Assembly: GCF_002223055.1 (NCBI RefSeq)
Contig: NZ_NKFL01000004.1
Location: 1,550,001 to 1,614,000 of the forward strand
Reading direction: 5' to 3'
DNA: 64,000 bases
Source of the DNA: Burkholderia sp. HI2500
GTDB lineage: Bacteria; Pseudomonadota; Gammaproteobacteria; Burkholderiales; Burkholderiaceae
A program made the position numbers and the translations under genes. The notes under the pieces were generated by a model. The model ran no database searches. It had not been told where the DNA came from and worked only from the letters and a program-made list of their open reading frames with translations. This document shows, in pieces, positions 33,466 through 41,909 of this stretch. Numbering within the stretch: the stretch's first letter is position 1; each line of letters begins with the position of its first letter.

Positions 33466-34871
33466 GCGAGTCGATCGGGTTCCGGCTGTCGGTCGCGCTG
33501 TCGGCCGCGATCCTGGTCGTCGCGACGGCCGCGGCCGCGTTCGCGTTTTCATCGGCATTCGACGAAGCGCACGAACTGCAGGACGACGTGCTGCGCGAGG
33601 TCGCGACGCTGCTCGACCGCGAGCACGCGTCGTCGCTCCATGCCGACGGCACCGGGCCCGCGCGCGAAAGCGACGAGCTGTCGCGCGTGTTCGTGCAGCC
33701 GCTCGGCAGTGCACCGCAACCGCAGCCGGGCAGTGACGGCGCGCCGCGGCTCGCGCTGGCACCGACGCTCGCCGACGGGCTGCATACGGTCGATGCCGGC
33801 GGCAGCACGTATCGCGTGATGGTCCGGACCTTCGCGAACGGCGAGCGCATCGCGGTCGCGCAGGAAGCCGGCATGCGCGACGATGTCGCACGCGAAAGCG
33901 CATGGCGCACCGCGTTGCCGCTGCTGATCCTCGTCCCGATCCTGCTGCTGCTCGTCGCCGATCTCGTGCGCAAGCTGTTCCGCCCGGTGGCCGCGCTGTC
34001 CGCGGGCATCGATGCACGCGACGAGCACGACCTGCGCCCGGTGCCGGCCGAGCGCGTGCCGGTCGAGGTGCGGCCGTTCGTCGTCGCGATCAACCGCATG
34101 CTGGCGCGCGTCGCGCAGTCGGTCGCCGCGCAGCGCCGCTTCGTCGCCGATGCCGCGCACGAACTGCGCTCGCCGCTCACGGCGATGTCGCTGCAGGCCG
34201 AGCGCCTCGCCGAGGCCGACCTGCCGGACGATGCGCGCGCACGGCTCGCCGCGCTGCGCGGCGGGCTCGACCGCAGCCGCCACCTGATCGGGCAGCTGCT
34301 CGCGCTCGCGCGGGCGCAAAGCGCGCCGGCCGCGCCGCCCGGTGACGTGTCCGTCCATGCGATCTATCGACGCGTGCTGGAAGACCTGATGCCGCTCGCC
34401 GACGCGAAAACCCTCGACATCGGCATCGAGGACGGCCCGGACACGCACGTGCCCGTCGACGAGCTCGAACTCGTGTCGCTCGTGATGAACCTGGTCGACA
34501 ACGCCATCCGCTACACGCCGCCGGGCGGACGCGTGGATCTGTCGACGCAACGCACGGACACGCACGTGTGCGTGACGATCGCCGACACCGGGCCGGGCAT
34601 CGCGCCGCACGAACGCGAACGTGTGTTCGACCCGTTCTACCGGGTGCCCGGCAACGCGCAGATCGGCTCCGGGCTCGGCCTGTCGATCGTGAAGATCGTC
34701 GCGGACCGGATGGGTGCCGACATTGCGCTCGCCTATGCGGATGAAACGGAAGCGCGCGGGTTGCGCATCTCGGTGCGCATTCCGCTCGTGCGGCCGCCTC
34801 GCGCGGCGCAGCCCGACAGCCGGGCCGATACCGCGGCGCAACACGCACGACGCGACGCAGGCCGCGCCTGA
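33441..34871 (+). CDS. Sensor histidine kinase (QseC/TctE type)
   Basis: 476-aa inner-membrane kinase. First helix about residues 12-34 (VALSAAILVVATAAAAFAF), a periplasmic sensor of about 120 residues, second helix about 155-175 (ALPLLILVPILLLLVADLV), HAMP-like linker, dimerisation domain with the phospho-His about 240 (FVADAAHELRSPLTAM), and an ATPase domain with N box (MNLVDNAIRYTPPGG), G1 (IADTGPGIAP) and G2 (GSGLGLSIVKIVA). The start at 33441 lies within the response-regulator gene. The signal is unknown. Confidence 0.95.
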   Translation: MDGFKKRLSESIGFRLSVALSAAILVVATAAAAFAFSSAFDEAHELQDDVLREVATLLDREHASSLHADGTGPARESDELSRVFVQPLGSAPQPQPGSDGAPRLALAPTLADGLHTVDAGGSTYRVMVRTFANGERIAVAQEAGMRDDVARESAWRTALPLLILVPILLLLVADLVRKLFRPVAALSAGIDARDEHDLRPVPAERVPVEVRPFVVAINRMLARVAQSVAAQRRFVADAAHELRSPLTAMSLQAERLAEADLPDDARARLAALRGGLDRSRHLIGQLLALARAQSAPAAPPGDVSVHAIYRRVLEDLMPLADAKTLDIGIEDGPDTHVPVDELELVSLVMNLVDNAIRYTPPGGRVDLSTQRTDTHVCVTIADTGPGIAPHERERVFDPFYRVPGNAQIGSGLGLSIVKIVADRMGADIALAYADETEARGLRISVRIPLVRPPRAAQPDSRADTAAQHARRDAGRA

Positions 34872-34874
34872 GCG

Positions 34875-35339
34875 TCAGCCGCCGATCGTCCCGCGATCGA
34901 TCTTGCGCGACAGGATGATCGACGTCGTCGTGCGTTCGACGCCTTCGAGCGTGCCGATCTGGTCGAGCAGGTCGTTGAGCCGTTCGGGCGAATCGGCGCG
35001 CAGCCACGCGACGTAGTCGTACTCGCCGCTCACCGCGCACAGCAGCTGCACCTCGGGCATCCGGTCGAGCTTGCGCAACACGTCCTTGCCGAACTTCGGC
35101 GTGAGGATGATGCCGACATACGCGTAGATGCTTGCATCGAGCACGTCCTGCCCGAGCCGAACGCTGTAGCCGGCAATCACGTTGGTGCGTTCGAGCCGCG
35201 CGATGCGGGCGACGACCGTCGTGCGCGCGACGTCGAGCTGACGCGCGAGATCCGCGACGCTGGCGCGCGCATCGGCCTGCAGCAGCGCGACCAGTTGCCG
35301 GTCGAGATCGTCGAGTTGGTCGAGGCGGGGTGGACGCAT
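34875..35339 (-). CDS. Lrp/AsnC-family transcriptional regulator
   Basis: 154-aa regulator. The N-terminal winged helix (DLDRQLVALLQADARASVAD, LARQLDVARTTVVARIARL) is followed by the RAM ligand-binding domain (IYAYVGIILTPKFGKDVLRK, CAVSGEYDYVAWLRADSPER, RTTTSIILSRKIDRG). Such proteins sense amino acids. The start at 35339 (MRPPRLDQL) is used; the long upstream extension of the frame is antisense to the following gene region. It ends 3 bp from the convergent kinase gene. Confidence 0.9.
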   Translation of the reverse strand: MRPPRLDQLDDLDRQLVALLQADARASVADLARQLDVARTTVVARIARLERTNVIAGYSVRLGQDVLDASIYAYVGIILTPKFGKDVLRKLDRMPEVQLLCAVSGEYDYVAWLRADSPERLNDLLDQIGTLEGVERTTTSIILSRKIDRGTIGG

Positions 35340-35594
35340 GAGGCTGGGCCGGGGCACGACGCGCCGGTTGAGTGGAAGGTGACGCGATGATAGCGCCGAA
35401 CGCCGGCCCGCCCAAACGCCGTCGGCCGGACCCGCGTCGGACCTTTCAATTTCGATTCGTATCGGATGTAAGCAAGTGTCGCATTCACTGCTGCGCTGCA
35501 CGCAACGTGCTACTAATACCGTGCGACGCGAGAAGCGCGCTTGCGGCAGTTGCCGCCGCGCCCGCTCGCAAGACACCACCCCGGAGAGCCAACC

Positions 35595-36146
35595 ATGAAG
35601 AAAATCTCGCTCACCCTCGCTACGCTCGCCGTTGCAGCCAGCGCGTTCGCGCAGACCCCGGCGCAGCCGCAAGCGCCCGCCCAGGCCCCCGCAACGACGG
35701 CCGCGGCGTCGGCCCCGAGCGCCGAGCAGCGCGCGGCACGCCATGAAGCGCGCGTCGAGCAGCGCATCAAGTATCTGCACGACCAGTTGAAGATCACGTC
35801 GGCGCAGGAACCGCAGTGGAAGACGTTCGCGGACACGATGCGCGACAACGGCGACACGATGGGCCGCCTCTATCGCGAACGGATGGCGAAGCACGACGTC
35901 TCCGCGCTCGACGACATGAAGCAGTACGCGGAACTGTCGCAGGCGAACGCCGACGGCGCGAAGAAGCTCGCCGACGCCTTCGCACCGCTCTACGAGAGCT
36001 TCCCGGCCGACCAGAAGGCGCTCGCCGACACGACGTTCCGCAGCTGGCTGCACCACGGCGGCGAGCACCGCGGCAAGGGCAAGACGAAGGGCACCGATGG
36101 CAAGGCGGCAGCCGCGCCGGCCGCCAGCGCCCCCGCGCAGCCCTGA
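35595..36146 (+). CDS. Periplasmic LTXXQ-type (Spy/CpxP-like) protein
   Basis: 183-aa secreted protein. A signal peptide (MKKISLTLATLAVAASAFAQ) is followed by a Gln/Ala/Pro linker and a helical region with an LTXXQ-like motif (LKITSAQEPQWKTFADTMRD) as in Spy and CpxP, which act as periplasmic chaperones. The C-terminus is Lys/Gly/Ala-rich (HRGKGKTKGTDGKAAAAPAA). GGAG lies about 9 bp before the ATG. Probably a stress-induced envelope protein; regulation not visible. Confidence 0.83.
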   Translation: MKKISLTLATLAVAASAFAQTPAQPQAPAQAPATTAAASAPSAEQRAARHEARVEQRIKYLHDQLKITSAQEPQWKTFADTMRDNGDTMGRLYRERMAKHDVSALDDMKQYAELSQANADGAKKLADAFAPLYESFPADQKALADTTFRSWLHHGGEHRGKGKTKGTDGKAAAAPAASAPAQP

Positions 36147-36276
36147 CGCCCGCCCTGCCGGCGCCGTACCGCCCGTCCGGGCCGAACGGCGCCGCGCCAG
36201 GCGACCGGCGCGTCACACGGCGCGCCGAATTCGGGATAAGCTCCCCGCTTTTACAGCTTTCCCGCCCTTTCCCGTC

Positions 36277-36708
36277 ATGCTCGAACTCAAGCACCTCGAC
36301 CTGCGCACCGATCCGCAGGCCCGTCGCGTCGTCAAGGACGAAACCGTCGCCGTTGCCTTCGCGGAGGCCGACGGCGAACTGATGAGCCTCGAAGGCCCGA
36401 ACCGCTATGTGGCGGGCGACGCGCTGATCACGGGCTCGACCGGCGACCGCTGGGTCGTGTCGCGCGCGCGCTTCGACGCCAAATACCTGCCCGCCGATCC
36501 GGCACTCGCACACGGCGCACCGGGCGCCTACCGGAACCGGCCGGCCGTCGTGCTCGCCCGCCGGATGGACGAGCCGTTCACGATCGCCCGCTCGGAAAAC
36601 GGCGACACGCTGCGTGGCGTGGCCGGCGACTGGGTGATGCAGTACGCGCCCGGCGACTACGGTGTCGTGCAGGCGCAGCGCTTCGCGCAGGTCTACCGCG
36701 ACGCGTAA
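36277..36708 (+). CDS. PGDYG-domain protein
   Basis: 143-aa cytoplasmic protein of unknown function. It has the C-terminal signature YAPGDYGVVQ that gives the PGDYG family its name, preceded by NGDTLRGVAGDWVMQ; an upstream copy-like stretch (YVAGDALITGSTGDRWVVSR) suggests an internally duplicated beta fold. The start at 36277 lacks a clear ribosome-binding site. No functional clue from neighbours. Confidence 0.75.
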   Translation: MLELKHLDLRTDPQARRVVKDETVAVAFAEADGELMSLEGPNRYVAGDALITGSTGDRWVVSRARFDAKYLPADPALAHGAPGAYRNRPAVVLARRMDEPFTIARSENGDTLRGVAGDWVMQYAPGDYGVVQAQRFAQVYRDA

Positions 36709-36741
36709 TGCAGCGCGCCGGCATGGCGCCGGCGCGAACGG

Positions 36742-37104
36742 TCACGCAAAGTCTTCGTCGAGTACGAGTTCCGCGTCGCGCTCGACGGCCTCGCCGGCCG
36801 CGTGACGCTCCTCGAGCGATCCGAGCATCGCTTCCGTATACGCATGCAGCACCGCATGGCTGCGCGCCCGCTGCATCGGCTTGAGCGCCAGGTAGCGCGC
36901 GAGCGCGGCCGGCACGATGCGGATATCGAGCGTCATCCGCTTCGGCGCCGAGCCGAAACGCATCGCGAGCCACTGCACGGACAGGAACCGCCCGCGTGCG
37001 TCGCTGCTTTCGGCGAAACGCGTCTGCTCCGGAAAGAGATCGCAGATCACGCGTGCGAGCGCGTCGAATTCCGCGCTCTGGCATTCGATCAGATAGTCAT
37101 CCAT
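36742..37104 (-). CDS. Conserved hypothetical protein (DUF3022-like)
   Basis: 120-aa soluble protein without recognisable catalytic motif; from memory it resembles the Burkholderia-restricted DUF3022 group, with low certainty. Visible stretches are LFPEQTRFAESSDARGRFLS and APKRMTLDIRIVPAALARYL; the C-terminus is acidic (ERDAELVLDEDFA). It lies 13 bp downstream of the YhfC-like gene, probably co-transcribed. Confidence 0.65.
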   Translation of the reverse strand: MDDYLIECQSAEFDALARVICDLFPEQTRFAESSDARGRFLSVQWLAMRFGSAPKRMTLDIRIVPAALARYLALKPMQRARSHAVLHAYTEAMLGSLEERHAAGEAVERDAELVLDEDFA

Positions 37105-37117
37105 CCCGTCTCTCCCG

Positions 37118-37909
37118 TCAGGCTGCCGCTTGCGACGGCCGGCATGCCTTCACCAGCACGACGACCAGGATCGCGGCGAGCACGAAATACGCGGCCTCGA
37201 CCCCGCCGGCCGGCAGCACGCGCACCTGGTACAGCAACGCCGGCGCGGCCGCGAGCGCATGCAGCACGATCGCGAGCGGCAACACGCCCGCGCGGCCGGC
37301 GCGCACGCCACGCCAGACCAGCACCGACAGTGCAAGCTGCAGCACGAATGCCGTGCAGCGTTCGAGCAGCAACAGCAGCATCGACTGCGCCGACAGCGTC
37401 GCAAGCATCACGTGCAGGCGCACGACGGTATCGCCCGGCAGGTCGGCGAGTTGTGCTTCGAGCTGGCCGCGGCTCGCGAGCCACGCGAGATACGACCACT
37501 GGCCCCACACGAGTACGCCGACGAACCATGCTTCGGCGCCACCGTGACCGATCCCGTAGCCGATTCCGCGACTGTCGCCGGCCGACGACGGGCCATAGCG
37601 GCGATTCAGGAAACGCATCCCGAGATAGCGGCCGACTTCCTCGAACACGGCGGTCGCGAGCGCGCTGTACGCGACGAACGCGAGCGGCTGCGTGAGCCAG
37701 CCATCCGGCGGCGTCTGGCTCAGCACGAGCCCGTGGAACGCGCGTTCGAGGATCATCGCGAACAGCGTGAAGACGGCCACGCCGACGATCGTGTCGCGGC
37801 GGTTCAACGCCAGCGGCTTGCGCAGGATGCGGTAGAGGACGAGCGGCAGGAGCGCGATGATCAGCGTGGCGGCGATCAGCACCGCCAGCGTGACGGGAGC
37901 GACAGTCAT
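37118..37909 (-). CDS. YhfC-family intramembrane metalloprotease-like protein
   Basis: 263-aa inner-membrane protein with about seven hydrophobic helices. The putative active-site elements of the YhfC/CAAX-protease-like superfamily are present: an acidic pair with Arg in FEEVGRYLGMRFL (about residue 90), His in GIGYGIGHGGAEAWF (about 120) and a late His in IVLHALAAAP. Function in Burkholderia is unknown; some relatives process peptides in the membrane. It is upstream of the small DUF3022-like gene. Confidence 0.78.
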   Translation of the reverse strand: MTVAPVTLAVLIAATLIIALLPLVLYRILRKPLALNRRDTIVGVAVFTLFAMILERAFHGLVLSQTPPDGWLTQPLAFVAYSALATAVFEEVGRYLGMRFLNRRYGPSSAGDSRGIGYGIGHGGAEAWFVGVLVWGQWSYLAWLASRGQLEAQLADLPGDTVVRLHVMLATLSAQSMLLLLLERCTAFVLQLALSVLVWRGVRAGRAGVLPLAIVLHALAAAPALLYQVRVLPAGGVEAAYFVLAAILVVVLVKACRPSQAAA

Positions 37910-37963
37910 GTATTTCCTTGTTCGGGGCAGCGCACCTGACGCGCTGCGTGCCCCGAATGATAC

Positions 37964-39007
37964 TCAGCTTGCGGTCGACGCGCGCGCAACCAGCTCGCCC
38001 GGCAACAGCGAGACGCGTACGTCACCCGCCGCGCCGTCGATCCGCTCGTGCACGAATTCGACGGCCTTGTAGCCGATTTCGTAGGTCGGCTGGCGGATCG
38101 TCGTGATCCCGATCAGCTCGGCCCATTCCGGATCGTCGATCGACAGCAGCGCCGCCCGCTGCTGCCATGCGGTGCCGAAACGCGCGCGCAGGTGGCGCGC
38201 GATCGCGAGTGCGACCGGCGCGTTCGCGGCGAACAGCGCCGCGCGCACGCCGCGCCGTGCCGCGTCGTCGATGCGGGCATCGATGTCGGCCAGCGCCGCC
38301 GTGACCGCGTCGGGTTCGTTCAGGTCGAGCACGACCGTCGACGGCACCGTCAGCCCGCGCGCCGCCAGTGCCGTGCGGAACGCGGCCTCGCGCAGGCGCC
38401 GCGAGCTGACGCGCTCGAACGGCTGCACGACGAAATGGATCGCGTCGAAACCGTGTTCGACCAGGTGCGCGAGGGCCGTCTCGATCGCGTCGGCGTTGTC
38501 GAGGCCGATCAGGTCGGCCTCGAAGCCTTCGACCGTGCGGTCGACGAGCACGGCCGGGATGCCGGCGCCGCGCAGCGGGCGCAGCACGTCCTCGTCGGCG
38601 CCGAGCGCATTGACGATCAGCCCTTCGACGCGGTAGGTCGTGAGCAGCTGCAGGAAGCGGCGCTCCATCTCGACTTCATTCGCCGCGTGGCAGATCAGCG
38701 GCATGTAGCCGAGCGCGTGGCATGCGGCCTCGACGCCCTGCAGCACTTCGACGGTATAGGGATTGGTCAGGTCGGCCGCGAGCATGCCGAGCAAGCGGTT
38801 GCGGCCGCGCTTGAGCCCGCGCGCCATCTGGTTCGGCCGGTAGTTGAGCCGCGCGATCGCCGCTTCGATCCGCTGGCGCAGATCGGTGGACAGCACGTGC
38901 GTCTCGCCGTTCAGGTAGCGCGACACACTGGTCTTGCCCGTGCCGGCCTCGCGCGCGACGTCGCTGATCGTCGCCGGACGCGTCGTGATTGGTTGCGAAT
39001 CGGTCAC
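37964..39007 (-). CDS. ptxS: LacI-family repressor of 2-ketogluconate catabolism (PtxS-like)
   Basis: 347-aa repressor. The LacI helix-turn-helix (ATISDVAREAGTGKTSVSRY) is followed by the hinge helix region and a periplasmic-binding-protein-like effector domain (NRLLGMLAADLTNPYTVEVL, IRQPTYEIGYKAVEFVHERI). The GTG start at 39007 has GAGG about 8 bp upstream. In Pseudomonas, PtxS represses kguEKTD and its own gene and is released by 2-ketogluconate; here it sits directly after kguD on the same strand. The palindrome at 43715 fits the known PtxS site. Confidence 0.9.
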   Translation of the reverse strand: MTDSQPITTRPATISDVAREAGTGKTSVSRYLNGETHVLSTDLRQRIEAAIARLNYRPNQMARGLKRGRNRLLGMLAADLTNPYTVEVLQGVEAACHALGYMPLICHAANEVEMERRFLQLLTTYRVEGLIVNALGADEDVLRPLRGAGIPAVLVDRTVEGFEADLIGLDNADAIETALAHLVEHGFDAIHFVVQPFERVSSRRLREAAFRTALAARGLTVPSTVVLDLNEPDAVTAALADIDARIDDAARRGVRAALFAANAPVALAIARHLRARFGTAWQQRAALLSIDDPEWAELIGITTIRQPTYEIGYKAVEFVHERIDGAAGDVRVSLLPGELVARASTAS

Positions 39008-39100
39008 TGTCGTGCCTCGCGACGTACGATCCGCGCCGCTTCGTGAGCAGACGGACCTTTGTTGTTGGAAACGTAAGCCACCCGGTGGAATCTCCCTGTC

Positions 39101-39157
39101 GGTCAGCGTTAGCGCTTTAGCGCTTACGCTGGTCCCATGCTTCGCGGTCGATCAGCG
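39101..39157 (-). repeat. Covarying 49-bp repeat, single unit before ptxS
   Basis: Arm GGTCAGCG, core TTAGCGCTTTAGCGCTTA, arm CGCTGGTC, tail CCATGCTTCGCGGTC, then a second left arm GATCAGCG with no core behind it, as if a neighbouring unit had been cut. Arms pair with G-T wobbles. Orientation given by the surrounding genes. Confidence 0.88.
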
Positions 39158-39344
39158 TCTGCCCTTCAGCACCGGCGCGTCGGCACCCGCCCCGGTCACC
39201 TGCAACAGCAGTCGGCCGCACCGGACTGGCGCGGATACCCGTCGCGGGACGCCGCCGGCAGCATTGCCGGGCCGTCGATGCGACGCGCGGGGATCATAAC
39301 GCAGCCAGCCCTCCAGCACCAAGACCGTCGACTCTAACGAAGCC

Positions 39345-39380
39345 GGCGCCCCGCTGGCCGGAGGTCGGCCGGGGGGCGCC
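39345..39380 (-). terminator. GC-rich hairpin downstream of kguD
   Basis: GGCGCCCC (39345-39352) pairs with GGGGCGCC (39373-39380), with an inner GGCC/GGCC pair. It lies 17 bp past the kguD stop. There is no T run, so termination is uncertain. Confidence 0.4.
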
Positions 39381-39396
39381 CCGCTACCGCCGCGGC

Positions 39397-40371
39397 TCAA
39401 GCGCGCGCGAGCGCATCCGGATTGACGAGATTCGTGCGCAGCGTGCCGGCCAGCGCGCCGACCAGGTTTTCCGCGGCGCAACGCGCCATCGCGTGGCGCG
39501 TCTCGTGCGTCGCCGAGCCGATATGCGGCAGCGCGACGACGTTCTTCATCTGCAGCAGCGGCGAATCCGCCGCCAGCGGCTCCTTCTCGAACACGTCGAG
39601 CCCCGCGCCGCGGATCGTGCCCGCGCGCAGCGCATCGATCAGCGCGGCTTCGTCGACCACCGGCCCGCGCGACGCGTTGATCAGGATCGCACCGCGCTTC
39701 ATCTTCGCGAATTCGGCCGCACCGATCAGGTGGTGCGTTTCCGGCGACAGCGGCACCTGCAGGCACACGAAATCCGATTGCGCGAGCAGTTCGTCGAGCG
39801 TCACGCGCCGCGCGCCGTACTGCGTCTCGGCTTCCGCGTGCGCGGAGCGGTTCGCGTACAGCACCTGCATCCGGAAGCCGAGCGCCGCGCGGCGCGCGAC
39901 CGCGCCGCCGATCCGCCCGAGCCCGACGATGCCGAGCGTCTTGCCCTGCACGTCGGTGCCGTACAGGTCGGGGCCGATGCTGTGATGCCAGTGGCCGGCC
40001 TTCACCCACTCGGCCAGCTCGACCACGCGTCGCGCGGACGCGAGGATCAGCGAGAACACCGTATCGGCGGTCGACTCGGTCAGCACGTCCGGCGTATGCG
40101 CGAGCACGATCCCGCGCCGCGTGAGATCCGCGACGTCGAAGTTGTCGTAGCCCACCGAGATCGTCGACCACGCCTTCAGCCGCGGCGCGCGGTCGAGCAT
40201 CTGCGGCGTGACCTTCAGGCTCGCGCCGATCGCGCCGTCCGCGTCGCCGAGCGCATCGGCAAGGGCGGCGGCGCCGTCGGCCTGCACGACGTCCGCATGC
40301 TCGCGCAGGTACGCGAGGACGTCATCGGGCAGCGGCTTGTACGCGACGATACGGGGCTTCATCGGATTCAT
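39397..40371 (-). CDS. kguD: 2-ketogluconate 6-phosphate / 2-ketogluconate reductase (KguD)
   Basis: 324-aa D-isomer-specific 2-hydroxyacid dehydrogenase. The NAD(P)-binding domain has [20 protein letters not shown] (about residues 145-165); catalytic residues are Arg in [10 protein letters not shown], Glu in [10 protein letters not shown] and His in [12 protein letters not shown]. In this operon it should reduce 2-keto-6-phosphogluconate to 6-phosphogluconate. The ATG at 40371 overlaps the kguT stop (ATGA); an alternative ATG at 40362 (MKPRIVAYK) is better spaced from AAGGA and may be used instead. By sequence alone it could be a glyoxylate/hydroxypyruvate reductase; the neighbours decide. 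Confidence 0.9.
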   Translation of the reverse strand: MNPMKPRIVAYKPLPDDVLAYLREHADVVQADGAAALADALGDADGAIGASLKVTPQMLDRAPRLKAWSTISVGYDNFDVADLTRRGIVLAHTPDVLTESTADTVFSLILASARRVVELAEWVKAGHWHHSIGPDLYGTDVQGKTLGIVGLGRIGGAVARRAALGFRMQVLYANRSAHAEAETQYGARRVTLDELLAQSDFVCLQVPLSPETHHLIGAAEFAKMKRGAILINASRGPVVDEAALIDALRAGTIRGAGLDVFEKEPLAADSPLLQMKNVVALPHIGSATHETRHAMARCAAENLVGALAGTLRTNLVNPDALARA

Positions 40372-41648
40372 TTTCCTTGCAGCGGCGTCGCGAGCGGATG
40401 CGCATCGCGCGCCTGGGGTTTGACGGACAGCGTGAGGATCACCGCGGCGACGAGCGCGGCGCTCATGAACGCATACGACGCGACGGGCGAGCCGGTCGCC
40501 CCGTTCAGGTAGCCGACGAAGTACGAGCCCACGAACGAGCCGAGCGCGCCCATGCTGTTGATCAGCGCCATGGCGCCGCCGGCGACGTTCTTCGGCAGCA
40601 GTTCCGGCACGATCGCGAAGAACGGGCCGTACGGCGCGTACATCGCGGCGCCGGCCACGACCAGCAGCGCATACGAGATCCAGAAGTGCGACGAGCCGAG
40701 TGCGTACGATGCGGCGAACGCAGCCGCGCCGATCAGCAGGAACGGCCACACGAAACCGCGGCGGGAGCCGACCTTGTCGGACGCCCACGATGCGGCAATC
40801 ATCGCGATCGTCGCGGCGAGATACGGCAGCGCCGACAACCAGCCGGTCGCGACCATCCCGAGGTCGGAGCCGTTCTTGACGATCGACGGCAGCCACAGCA
40901 CGAAGCCGTACACGCCGATGCTCCAGCAGAAATACTGTGCGCACAGCTTGATCACGGCCGGCGAGCGGAATGCTTCGCCGTAGTTGCGCACGGGCTTGAT
41001 CGCTGCCTGCTCGGCCGCGAGTGCGGCGTCGAGGTCACGCTTTTCCTGCGCGTTGAGCCACGGCGAATCGGCCGGCTTGTCCTGCACGAGGAACCACCAG
41101 CACACGGCCCAGAGCACAGCCGGCACGCCTTCGGCGATGAACATGTGGCGCCAGCCGAATTCGTGCACGAGATAGCCCGACACGATCGACATCCACAGCA
41201 CCGTGACCGGGTTGCCGAGGATCAGGAACGTGTTCGCGCGCGAGCGTTCGTTCTTCGTGAACCAGTTGCTGATGTAGATCAGCATCGCCGGCATCACGGC
41301 CGCCTCGACGACGCCGAGCACGAAGCGGATCGCCATCAGCGACGGGATGTTGCTGACCACGCCCGTGAGCGCCGCGCACGCGCCCCACAGGATGAGGCTG
41401 ACGAACACGAGCTTCTTCACGCTGCGGCGTTCCGCGTAGATCGCGCCGGGAATCTGGAAGAAGAAGTAGCCGAGGAAGAACAGCGCGCCGATCAGCGACG
41501 ACAGGCCCTTGCTGATCCCGAGGTCCTGGTTGATGCCGGCCGCGGCCGCGAACCCGTAGTTCGCGCGGTCGAGGTAGGCGAGGCTGTACGTGATGAAGAC
41601 GATCGGCATGATCGTCCACCAGCGGCGGGCAGCGAGAGAGTTGGCCAT
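40368..41648 (-). CDS. kguT: 2-ketogluconate MFS transporter (KguT)
   Basis: 426-aa major facilitator of the anion:cation symporter (phthalate permease-like) group with about twelve membrane helices. [40 protein letters not shown] and [20 protein letters not shown] are typical. In the kgu operon it imports 2-ketogluconate across the inner membrane. AGGAGACATTCTG precedes the ATG. Its 5' side is separated from kguK by 261 bp packed with the four-unit covarying repeat array; its stop overlaps kguD. Confidence 0.9.
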   Translation of the reverse strand: MANSLAARRWWTIMPIVFITYSLAYLDRANYGFAAAAGINQDLGISKGLSSLIGALFFLGYFFFQIPGAIYAERRSVKKLVFVSLILWGACAALTGVVSNIPSLMAIRFVLGVVEAAVMPAMLIYISNWFTKNERSRANTFLILGNPVTVLWMSIVSGYLVHEFGWRHMFIAEGVPAVLWAVCWWFLVQDKPADSPWLNAQEKRDLDAALAAEQAAIKPVRNYGEAFRSPAVIKLCAQYFCWSIGVYGFVLWLPSIVKNGSDLGMVATGWLSALPYLAATIAMIAASWASDKVGSRRGFVWPFLLIGAAAFAASYALGSSHFWISYALLVVAGAAMYAPYGPFFAIVPELLPKNVAGGAMALINSMGALGSFVGSYFVGYLNGATGSPVASYAFMSAALVAAVILTLSVKPQARDAHPLATPLQGK

Positions 41649-41666
41649 CAGAATGTCTCCTGTGTC

Positions 41667-41847
41667 GGCCGGAGTTAGCGCTTTAGCGCTTACTCCGGCC
41701 CCATGCTTCGCGGTCGATCAGAGTTAGCGCTTTAGCGCTTACGCTGATCCCATGCTTCGCGGTCGGCCGGAGTTAGCGCTTTAGCGCTTATTCCGGCCCC
41801 ATGCTTCGCGGTCGATCAGCGTTAGCGCTTTAGCGCTTACGCTGATC
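41667..41847 (-). repeat. Tandem array of four covarying 49-bp hairpin repeats
   Basis: Units start at 41667, 41716, 41765 and 41814. Each is arm, core TTAGCGCTTTAGCGCTTA, complementary arm, and tail CCATGCTTCGCGGTC. Left/right arms: unit 1 GGCCGGAG/CTCCGGCC; unit 2 GATCAGAG/CGCTGATC; unit 3 GGCCGGAG/TTCCGGCC; unit 4 GATCAGCG/CGCTGATC, after which the tail is lost. Two arm types alternate A-B-A-B and arms co-vary. Lies inside the kgu operon between kguK and kguT. Confidence 0.95.
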
Positions 41848-41909
41848 CCGTACCATGCCGTGCGCATGCACGACGAAATGAGTCCGCGGATTGTGCCGTG
41901 TCCGGCCTC

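Larger units (their letters stand above)
39008..39396. other. Gap between ptxS and kguD with repeat and hairpin
   Basis: 389 bp without a gene. It holds one unit of the covarying repeat (39101-39157) and a GC-rich inverted repeat (39345-39380). The long antisense frame crossing it has no protein-like content. Confidence 0.6.

Noticed and set aside
39397..40371. Annotation as glyoxylate/hydroxypyruvate reductase
   Set aside because: Sequence alone permits it, but the gene is the fourth of kguE-kguK-kguT-kguD with ptxS next to it, so the ketogluconate role is preferred.
41667..41847. Regular 49-bp periodicity suggesting a CRISPR array
   Set aside because: There are no unique spacers; the variable parts are the complementary hairpin arms, and no cas genes are present.
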